From: Pinus tabuliformis
Taxonomy: Eukaryota > Streptophyta > Pinopsida > Pinales > Pinaceae
Length of the DNA stretch: 64,000 nt
Direction of reading: 5' to 3'
Assembly (NCBI GenBank): GCA_031772625.1
Contig: CM062816.1
Coordinates: 1,666,451,385 to 1,666,515,384 of the forward strand
Positions 55,691-64,000 of the stretch are shown one piece after another. The translations under genes and the position numbers were made by a program. Position 1 is the stretch's first letter, and each line of letters opens with the position of its first letter. Below the pieces are notes generated by a model. That model was not told the origin of the DNA. It saw only the letters and a program-made list of their open reading frames with translations, and did no database searches.

Positions 55691-55771
55691 TTTTTTTTTG
55701 TTTTTTTTTTTTTTTTTTTGAAATTTATGTAAATAAATCAAATTATTTATATATATATATATATATATATT
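55691..55771. repeat. Poly(T) tract followed by (TA)n microsatellite
   Basis: T9, G, T19 at 55691-55719, then a TA run at 55748-55771. The T tract could be the tail of a minus-strand retroposed sequence, but no element body is recognisable. Confidence 0.85.
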
Positions 55772-56577
55772 TATAGAAAGTGATTGTGTAATGTGAGGAT
55801 TAAATTTGGATATAGGGATTTAAGGGTCAATTTTTGTAATCACGGCTCTAAACACCAATGAAGCATGTGATGGACACTAAAATGCCAAACATGTGTGAGA
55901 GATTAAATGAAATATTACTCATTTGGTTGGTTTTTGAATCTTGAAATAATTTTTGGACCACCTGAAACTCACAATAAAATAAAAATTTAGTGTTTGGGTA
56001 AATAATCCATTAGTTCTACTAGAATTTGGACATCATAATTATGCTAGGGCACCCCTCTTCCACTAATCACATGGTTTGATAGTAGTTTTCTTGGATGATT
56101 TCCTTGAATCTAGCTTTTCATTGAGTGGAATGCATTGCAAAAGTTATCTATAGAGGATCAACCTTTCACATTGTTTCCTAAATGGTGTATTGGTTCTTAG
56201 ATTGTGAAAGCACACATATGCTAATTGATAGAATGTGGTTCTACTACTCCATTTAGATTTTAACGTTATATGACCGTTTTTAATATGTCTTTGAATTACT
56301 TTGGGATCCAAGTTGTAATTCACAATATAATGAAAAATGGGTGTTATGTTACTAACTTGCCAATTTTGTTGAATTTTTTTATGTCATATTTATGTTAAGG
56401 GCTCCCTTCCTCCTTTAGTTAAATTTCCTAGTAATTATATTCTCAGATGACTTTTAAATCTAGGGTTTCATTCAAGAGAATGCATTGTAAAATTTTACTT
56501 TAGGGGTTTGATATCACCAACCATTGTCTTGGGCATCATTGGAGGTTGCATTGATCCCAAAAATGTTAAATCATTAT

Positions 56578-58149
56578 TGACGCGGTGAATTTTCGCTATG
56601 CCAACAAGGGGAACTAACCCGATTTCAGGCCCCGATTAGATCTGCTTTCGCTTGGAGTGGCTAGTTCCAATGGGTTTTAAAGGATCTCGTAAACTATTAT
56701 GGTGTTGAAAGATTGCCCCCTGGAGGAAGACTTCAGTTAAATCAACAAAAGAAACAGCTAGCCTATATGTATGAAGTCCTATCTATACTAATTCTACCTA
56801 CTTATGCTAATCTTAACTGTTCTAATCTATCCTACAGGAGCATAATAAAATAGATTAAACATCATATATAGATTCCAAGTCCAAATGAATCAATTACTGA
56901 GTTCACAGATGAACAAGGCTATATTAAAGCTTAATTGCAATCTAATTATTCATACAAGAATGCACATTCTTGTTCCTACAAATAAACTTGCAACTAATGT
57001 TTAATATAGTTTCAAATCATGGACTGCTCATGAGTTAACCATGATAAAGAATTACATTCAAATAACCAACACTAGTCATAAGATGTATCATTATCAATAT
57101 GCACAAAACAAAACACATTTATATTTATGCCAGCAACAACACCCTGATTCTAAACACATGAATGAAGAGGAAAATAAATCTGAAAAGGCTCCTTCTTGAC
57201 CCAAACAATCTTCTTTATTAGCATAATAAATCAAAAGTTGTTCTGCCCAAAAAAGTCCTCCACCCATCTCCGGGGGTAATATTTATGTGGAAAGGACTGA
57301 TCCTTCATCTTCCACCCCCCCGACTTTCCACCTTCCTACTCTTTTTCATATACACATTAAAATATACAGACATAGAATCGATCGATGACATGGCTGACAC
57401 GGGAAGGGCATATCTGCTGGAGCACTTCCTTTCCCGCGGAAATGAATAGATGTTGATTAAAAGAAAATGACTACGTGTCATCTCTTCACACCTGTATTGA
57501 GTGGATGTTATTCCCTATTATTTCCTGAAGGAAATTGAAGACACTGTGCTCATCATCCCACATCTGGCATGATTGAAGGTGTGTTTAGAGGTAATAACAT
57601 CTTGATGGATCAACGTTGTTATGAGTGCTTCCTCTTGACATTGAGTGTGCTCCCATTATGCACTATGGCAGGTCGTATCCCTTTGTTGTAGAGTATGTCT
57701 TTGCAATATCGACATCGGTGGTGCAAAGGTGTCGTCTTGATATAAATCGCATTTATCCATTACCAGGTCCACTCGAACTCACCTTTCTTCTCTTGGTCCT
57801 CGCCTACAGAAATAGTTCATATTGGCTATGATTATGAGAAATATGACAAACATGCCCACAAACAAACCTTGCATTCAGTCATAGTTTCTATTTAATCTCG
57901 CAATGAAGAACAACTATAATTATTAAACCACTAAACCTGTTGTAACATGTATTCTCGTTGCCCATAATATTCACTTTTATTCAAGAATCGCTTGACAATG
58001 CTTCAAAAGCGGACCATTCACTCTATTGGATTTTATTTTAGAAACTTGAACCACAACACTTTATCAGAACACATGGGAATACATGGGAAAACCCACAGCC
58101 AAACCATATGGCCGGACTTCAAATACTATACACACAGATATATAATTAT
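56578..58149. other. Presumed 3' LTR part of element D, no gene seen
   Basis: Mixed-composition sequence with short open frames of no recognisable family, e.g. 57625-57831. It differs from the AT-rich stretch to its left. Treated as LTR or 3' untranslated sequence by position only. Confidence 0.35.
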
Positions 58150-58610
58150 TGTCGGGTCTGCTTATCGCCCCTTCGCATATCACATGTTGCTTAACTCTCT
58201 TTGACTGCTGATTGTGATTTGCGATTGGCTGACCTGAAAATATATGCGTTGCGGTTAATAATTCTAGCGGGTCTGCCATATCGCACCGCGTTTTATGTAT
58301 AAACACTGGGTTTCTCCGATTGCGATTTCTGATTGAGGAGAGGACCCGAAATCATATGTGTTATGTTTAATAGTTCCATTGGGTCCACTGTATCACATCG
58401 CCCCTTATGTATAAGCTTTGAATCCCACTGATTGCGATTTGCAATGGGCTTCGGACCCGATATCATATATGTTGTGCTTAATAATCCCGACGGGTCCACC
58501 ATATCACGGAACGCCTTATGTATGGGTCATGGGTTCTGCCAATTGTGATTTGCGATTGGGGAGTGGACCTGAAATCACATGTGTTATACTTAATTGCATT
58601 TGAAGTCCGG
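58150..58610. repeat. Tandem array, about four units of 112 bp
   Basis: The motif GGGTC(T/C)(G/A)C..TATC(A/G)C recurs at about 58156, 58268, 58380 and 58493. Each is followed by CTTATGTAT(A/G)-type and GATTGCGATTTG-type blocks, then ACC(C/T)GA(A/T)AT and a GTGTT(A/G)-type block. Spacings are 112, 112 and 113 bases. Copies are about 70-80 percent alike by eye. Confidence 0.85.
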
Positions 58611-59444
58611 AAGGTCATCGCTTATTGGGTGTAAAAGAGGAATGCGCAGTGTAACCGCGAAGATTGAGAGATTGCGATAGCGATAAAGGTAGGCATCAAG
58701 AAATGTATAAAGACCGAAAGAGTGTGGAAAACGTAAGTTAGATACATTTGCAAAGTATTTCTATTACAAAAGTATTATAATAGAAATAAAGGCGCGATAG
58801 AAGGTTTTGTGGGTTGAGTCCACATACAACCATAGTAAAGAGTGGGGTTAGTTATATGTGTGGGCATAGAGCACCATGATGGTTTATGAGGACTGAAAAA
58901 ATCCCAATGAAAGATATGAATGAAGGGCTAGACTGGGTTATAAATGAATCATGCCGCAGAGATTTATTCAAGGGGGGTATTAACCATTAAGAGTTGAAGA
59001 TTTGACTCAGTAGAGAGTTAAAATCCCTGGGATAATAACAGATCATACAGAGATTTATCATTCGGAGAAATGAAAGATCAAACTTCTCGGGGACCCATTC
59101 AAATTTTCCACTAGAGCAAGTTTTAATAGGGTGGTGGTTGTGACCACAACAAATGGCGAACCGTTGAGCGAACCAACTATCTATGTTACCAAATACACCT
59201 TGGATTAGTAGAACATTAGGGTTTTGAGATAAACTTGAAATGCAAACTGTATGGACAGGCACAGGTTGCACTTCAGCATTAACTGCTTTAGGTGGGATAA
59301 AGACAAATAGATTCTACTTATTGACAGGGTTTTGACAGGCATTCTCCAATGGTCATATTAGGGATTTATTGGCCCTCCTTTACCTGTTTTCTACTTTCAA
59401 AATCCTTTCGTGGCCATCACTAGTTTGTTAATACCTGTTTAGGT
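58611..59444. other. Interval in element D with no recognised feature
   Basis: No domain, RNA gene or repeat recognised. Open frames are short on both strands. Confidence 0.5.
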
Positions 59445-60158
59445 GTGTACCTCAGCTCTTTATCACACATCATACTTGATGTAGATATGTTTATCTACAC
59501 TTTATGTAAGAAATTTTTTAGTGCTATACTTCCGTATGATAGAATGGGGTGCAGTCATGGATCATGCCATATTTTTAAACTGCTTAAGAAAGGTTGGGCT
59601 TGCTGTGTCAAGCGGTACTCTAAGTCCAGCAACAGTCTCTACACCAACTGGCTTCCCAAACAACCTGTCCTTCTAGATTGGCACAAGGACTTGACATTTC
59701 ATTTTCTTTTAAATAATTCCTTCCAGTTTCAGGCACAAGGACTAGAGCGCAATTGGATTTGCCACAAGATAAATGACAGTGAGCTTAGCCCATGAAAGGA
59801 GGTTTACTTGTAGATGACAGATATTGGAAATTTCAGTGTGGTGGATGGAACCAATGGTGAATGATTGCAAACCTCATAGACAAGTATAGGCTAGGTCTGG
59901 ATGGGATTTTTAAATGCAGCATTCCGCCATGCCAATCCAGCTGTGGTTACACATTTTTCGTTTTATAAAGATGCCCCTACATGCTCCGGGTATCTAGGTT
60001 ATCAACAAATCCTACCTAGTTCCCAACAGATGCCAATGAGTGGCTTTGATATGAATTTCACCACTGATTTTCCAGTTCTCATAGGCTCATTGAAAGTTTG
60101 CTTGATTTGCAGGGTAACGATGAATTTAGGATTGGAAAACTCATCAACAGGTTACTGA
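59445..60158 (+). other. Antisense open frames downstream of integrase in element D
   Basis: Two plus-strand frames, 59445-59795 (116 codons, MYLSSLSHIILDVDMFIYTL...) and 59901-60158 (85 codons, with FRHANPAVVTHFSFYKDA), are separated by a few stops. They lie in the same place where element A carries its antisense PMD gene. I recognise no domain. They could be a decayed antisense gene or chance. Confidence 0.3.
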
Positions 60159-60388
60159 GGGGGGTAAAAGCTGAAGGTGGGGAATGAGGGAAATTTGAAG
60201 AAAGTTATAAAGGTGAAAACGAGACTGAAAGACCGAAATCAGTTGGCTAAAAAGGGTTGAAATTCAAAACAAAAGGAAAATAAACTTTGCGAAAAAAACA
60301 AGAACGGATAGGACGGAAATATAACTTAAGCTAACAACAAAAATAAAATGAATCCTAACCTACTTAGGAGGTAACCACCATGTGGTTG

Positions 60389-61564
60389 CTATCTCTTAAG
60401 ATGTTGGCCATTAACAGGGAGTTTTTCAGTTTCTCCCTGTAAAGTTTTCAATCTGTAAGTTCCCTGACCAATTTCCTCCTCAACTTGGATCGGGCCCAGC
60501 CATAAGTGTTGGAATTTTGTGTGCTTACCTTTTGGCTCGCTCAACTTGTCCCATTTCAAGACTAGCTATCCTACTTGGTAATCTTTATCTCCTACCAGAT
60601 GGCAATCAAACCATCTCTTCATAATCATTTGGTGATTTCTAAATTTATTTCTGGCTTTATCTCTCAATTCCTCCAACCTCACCAGTTGGTTGATCCTTTT
60701 CTGAAGTAAGGCTGAAGGGGTCCCTCTCAAAGTTTGGGAGAGCTATAAAGAGGGAAGGGTAATGTTAGGAGGCAAGATGGCTTCCTGTCCATAGACAAGG
60801 AAGTATGGGGAGTTTCCTAATGCCACTTTTGGGGTGACCCTATCAGCCCAAAGGGCGTTTGTTAGAGCGTTGTGCCAATTCCTATGGTTTCCGGCGATAG
60901 ATTTACGGATTATGCGGATGAGGTTTTTATTTTAGGGCTCTGCAACTCCATTTCCTCGGGTGTAATAGTTTGATGCATACCTTATGTGAATTGATTTATC
61001 GATAGAAAATTTAGTCAATTTTAGTGATGAAAAGTAAGAAGCATTATCAAATATGAGAGCGTCAAGGATGCCAAACCTATTGATAATAAATTTCTAAATA
61101 AAAGATATTACCTCATCTTCATTAACCTTTCGAAGCGGGATGGATTCGGTCCATCTGGTGAAGTACTCGGTTGCCGTGAATATATACTTATGCTGCTATG
61201 AAGAGTTTGGAGTGATCTCACCTATGACATCTAGGCCCCATTGCTAGAACGGGCGATAAATCATAATGGGCCTAAGGGGAACGATCAAATTTCTTTCTCA
61301 TCCTGTAGCAGTTTGACATACCTTGCATTTCTGAGCGTAGGCATGCGAGTCTCTGAACACTGTGGGCCAATAATATCCAGCTCTTAATATTTTGTGAGAA
61401 GTGGTTTCTCCTCCATAGTCACCACCTGCTAGGCCGTCATGCATTTCTTTCAAGACATGATCGGTATCTTCCTTTTCCAAACACCTCAGCCAAACTCTAT
61501 CATAATTTTTTCTGTATAATGTGTCATTGGCAAAGTGATATTGACTAGATTTCAATCTGAGCAC
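60389..61564 (-). pseudogene. int: Integrase of element D
   Basis: Reading leftwards: a zinc-binding region with MHDGLAGGDYGG (Asp where the second His is usual) and CKVCQTATG. The core follows: QWGLDVIGEITPNS (first Asp), KYIFTATEYFTRWTESI, ALIFDNASYFSS (second Asp) and GNGVAEP (Glu). The C-terminal part, SEPKGKHTKFQHLWLGPIQ and KLPVNGQHLKR, ends at TAG 60389-60391. At least six in-frame stops are all TAG, several where Gln or Trp is expected. Inserts element DNA in intact relatives; dead here. Confidence 0.88.
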
Positions 61565-61604
61565 TCTCCTTCATGATGCATCCATGTGCACAGAAACATG
61601 ATCC

Positions 61605-63077
61605 TCATGTTAAATAAAAGTGTATGTCGTAATACCTCGACTCAGGGACCAAAGGGACTTCCAACGTTTCGCGCTCACACATCAGCGTCTCATTAATCCA
61701 TAGGGGCTCCTCCCTAAATTCTACTTGTACATTTTGTATGTTCTGCGCTTCTGGTTCTTCGGATGCCCCTTCTTTATCTGCCAAGGCTTCTGCTACGAGC
61801 TCACACAATCCCCGCCCTAAAACTATCTTCGTCGGCTTAATCTCGAGGTCATATTCTTGAAGGGCAGTTTTCCAATTCCCTCTCCATTCACCCATTTCTT
61901 TCTGCACGAAGAGGGTTCTTACAACTCGGTGGGGAACGATTACTTTAGTCCTGGCCTTTAATAAATAATGGTGGAAATGTTTTACAGCTTTAAAAACCAC
62001 AAAACCTTGTTTCTCCATGTCTGGGTAGTTTAGTTCTGCTCCTTGAAGATTACAGCTCATATAGGAAATAGGGACTTCGTTTCCATCATCATTTTTTTGG
62101 GTGAGAATTGCGGCATATGAAACATCAGAAGCAAAAGTGTACAAGAAGAATTCCCTGTCGAAATTGTGGCTGACCAACGCAGGAGCTTCTACGATGGCCT
62201 CCTTAATTCGCTGAAATGATTTCTTAGCTTCATCACTCCACCTATGCACAACATATTTCTTCATCATTAGCTGCATGGTATGCACTATTTTTGTGAAACC
62301 TAAAATGAATTTCCTAACGAAATTAATTTTCCCGAAGAAAGACTGCATTTCCCTTTTATTTTTAGGGGGTTGTATTCTCATGTTGTTCTCTATTCTTTCA
62401 GGATCAATAACAATCCCTTCTTTAGAGACGATATGACCCAGTAGTTTCCCTTTTATGACTGTGAAGACACTCTTCTTGGGATTCAATGATATTCCATATC
62501 TTAGGCATCTTTTGAAAATCTGTTTTAGGTGATAAATATGATCCCTTTTGCAATACAAATACACAGTAACGTCATCCATGTACACTACCACTAATCTATT
62601 AATCAATACTCGAAAAGCTATGTCCATAGCTCTCTGAAATGTGGCACCCACATTAATAAGTCCAAACGGAATTTTACGGTATGCGTAAGTGCCCCATTTA
62701 GTGTTGAAGGTTGTCTTAAGCTGATCTCCATTTAATACCAACACTTAATTATATCCTGAAAAACCATCCAATAGGGACAACATTTTAGACCCAGAAACGC
62801 ACTGAAGAATGTGTTCCATAGAAGGGATAGGATAGTTATCTTTTTGCAATGCTTTGTTCAGGTTTCTGAAATCGATACATAGCCTGATGTCTCCATTTTT
62901 CTTTCTTAATGGCATGAGATTGGCTACCCAACAGGTGTGATTGATAGGAAAAATAATTTTGGCATCCAGAATTTTGTTTAATTCTTTCTTCACCAACGGT
63001 TCCAGGCTTGGATGCATCTTGCGAAGCTTTTGTTGGTATGGCCTAGCATCCTTCTCCAATGGAATCACATGTTGCAT
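61605..63077 (-). pseudogene. pol: Reverse transcriptase and RNase H of element D
   Basis: Two joined stretches, interrupted once by TAA between GFSGYN and VLVLNGDQ (just above 62744). RT motifs: PYQQKLRKMHPSLEPLVKKE, TCWVANLMPLRKKNGDIRLC, MLSLLDGFSGYN, WGTYAYRKIPFGLINVGATF, and the intact YMDD in VVYMDDVTVYL. Then LLGHIVSKEGIVIDPERIE and RNase H FFLYTFASDVSYAAIL, LNYPDMEKQGFVVFKAV. The usual TDH motif reads VPHRV, so this RNase H is probably inactive, consistent with a second RNase H in the element. Upstream (63313-63098) the linker VNLGLGCSPREKAAFIKLFK leads in from the aRH part. Confidence 0.9.
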
Positions 63078-63469
63078 AACGCTGGTATCGAAGGTTTTTA
63101 AGTCACCATATGTCCATGCAAGAAATCCTTGTACACTTTAAACAACTTAATAAATGCAGCCTTTTCTCGTGGAGAGCATCCCAAGCCCAAGTTAACACTT
63201 TTTGGATCTTCTTTGGTTCTAAGGTTGACCGATTCATACTTCATGGATGAGCTATGCATTTTGCAGTTAGTCAGCTTCTTAAATTTATCATGCACGTCAT
63301 ACAAGTGGTCCATCTTGACAACCGACTTGGGAATTATATTAAGCTACTCCTTTTCCTCATCTTCGCTCCCATTCATAAGCTTCTCATGCTCTTTTTCATC
63401 AATGATTGCATTTTTGAATGTTTTTTTGCGATGTAAGAACTCAAGGATTTGCTAATCACCTTTGAACAC

Positions 63470-64000
63470 CTACCAATTCAAGATGTTATCAGGCACGACT
63501 GGTCTAAAAATCAATTCAACGTAACATTTATTCTTATGTAGTCTAAGATCAGGCAAAAGTTTCACAGCCATACCAGCCATCAGATCGACATCTTGGTTTT
63601 GTCCTCGAGGTATGTATGTGATATTAAAAGAATCAAAATTGTTAATTAAGCTCCATACCTCATGTTGGTATCTTACCACGTGTGGAGAATTACAATGTAT
63701 CCTTTTCCTTACCTGGTCCACAATTATTTGTGAGTCACCAAAAACTTTAAGATTTTTTACCTTCACATTAATGGGTTTTTTCAGGCCATGTAGCAAGCCT
63801 TCGTATTTTGCCGTGTTGTTGATGCACGCAAACTCCAACTAGTTGGCCATCAGATGTTGGTTCCCTTGCGGGTCAATGAGAATGCTCCTAGCACCTGCAC
63901 CTTCAAGGCAGTTAGAGCCATCAAAGTAGAGTGTTTAGAAAATAGAATCTAATGTTACATTAAATGGACTGCTTCCTATGAAAGTGGTTCTATCATCTAC
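63470..64000 (-). pseudogene. Archaeal-type RNase H (aRH) upstream of RT in element D, partial
   Basis: From the window edge the minus-strand reading gives TLYFDGSNCLEGAGARSILI (first Asp), a TAG at 63839-63841, then EFACINNTAKYEGLLHGL (Glu), LKVFGDSQIIVDQVRKRI (Asp) and GQNQDVDLMAG (last Asp), so all four catalytic acids are present. It continues through CYVELIFRPVVPDNILNW into a charged linker that joins the RT lead-in, with stops near 63467 and 63452. The enzyme is therefore fused N-terminal to RT, not C-terminal as in element A. Confidence 0.83.

Larger units (their letters stand above)
51076..56577. other. AT-rich intergenic DNA, no gene recognised
   Basis: 5.5 kb with strong A+T bias and many short stop-ridden frames. 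It contains the tandem duplications and simple repeats listed separately, a TATA-like site at 53431, and a pair of diverged direct repeats near 56047 and 56398 (both with a GAATGCATTG core after a CATT-rich lead). I found no domain, RNA gene or transposon end in it. It is the nearest thing in the window to unoccupied host sequence. Confidence 0.6.
56578..64000 (-). mobile_element. Element D: Tat-like gypsy retrotransposon with RNase H before RT, 5' end beyond window
   Basis: Reading leftwards from the window end: archaeal-type RNase H (to 63470), linker, RT and RNase H (63077-61605), integrase (61564-60389), then about 3.8 kb without sense-strand genes. The left limit is proposed at 56578, where AT-rich sequence changes sharply and TGACGCGG begins (CGTCA end on the minus strand). 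With only one LTR inside the window this cannot be confirmed. Pol is broken by many stops, mainly TAG. Confidence 0.65.

Noticed and set aside
1..64000. tRNA, rRNA or CRISPR features
   Set aside because: None recognised. The direct repeats present are tandem duplications without spacers, and the tRNA-like matches are retroelement primer sites.

Overview
The window reads as plant nuclear DNA made almost entirely of LTR retrotransposons stacked inside one another, with one LINE, one degenerate DDE-transposase-like gene and a 5.5 kb AT-rich intergenic stretch. The long Athila-like, Tat-like and copia elements, spliceosomal introns, plant-type LINE RNase H and a plant mobile domain (PMD) gene point to a seed plant with a large repeat-rich genome. 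A gymnosperm is a guess that nothing here proves. I see no rRNA, tRNA or CRISPR, and no convincing ordinary host gene.

Region by region. (1) 1-10.1 kb: a minus-strand Tat-type Ty3/gypsy element (call it A). It has a gag with a long Gln/Pro/Gly-rich front, an intact 1524-codon pol and a separate archaeal-type RNase H after the integrase. On the opposite strand is a clean two-exon PMD gene. Clusters of GC-rich hairpins lie at both ends. (2) 10.1-13.3 kb: a plus-strand pseudogene resembling DUF7869-type transposases, with acidic N-terminal repeats and one intron. (3) 14,618-51,075: a minus-strand copia element with matched LTRs, a tRNA-iMet primer site and a perfect 5-bp target duplication (AAATA). 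Three insertions have expanded it from about 6 kb to 36.5 kb: a 5'-truncated LINE (15,987-19,946), a 14.2-kb Athila-like gypsy (20,573-34,812, target duplication CTTGA) and a 12.3-kb gypsy (C; 35,049-47,299). Removing them restores the order of the copia RT and RNase H reading. (4) 51.1-56.6 kb: AT-rich intergenic DNA with short tandem duplications and TA/T tracts. (5) 56.6 kb to the end: the 3' part of a second minus-strand Tat-like element (D), in which the archaeal-type RNase H lies before the reverse transcriptase. A 112-bp tandem array lies in its presumed LTR.

Nearly all coding regions are broken by stops and frameshifts; the PMD gene and the pol of element A are the exceptions. By-eye LTR comparisons (copia about 12 percent different, C about 9, Athila about 6, on short samples) fit the nesting order. 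The most unusual points are the antisense PMD gene inside or beside element A, two different positions of the extra RNase H in two elements of one window, and gag-like modules lying between protease and RT in element C. A strong excess of TAG among the disabling stops is also notable.
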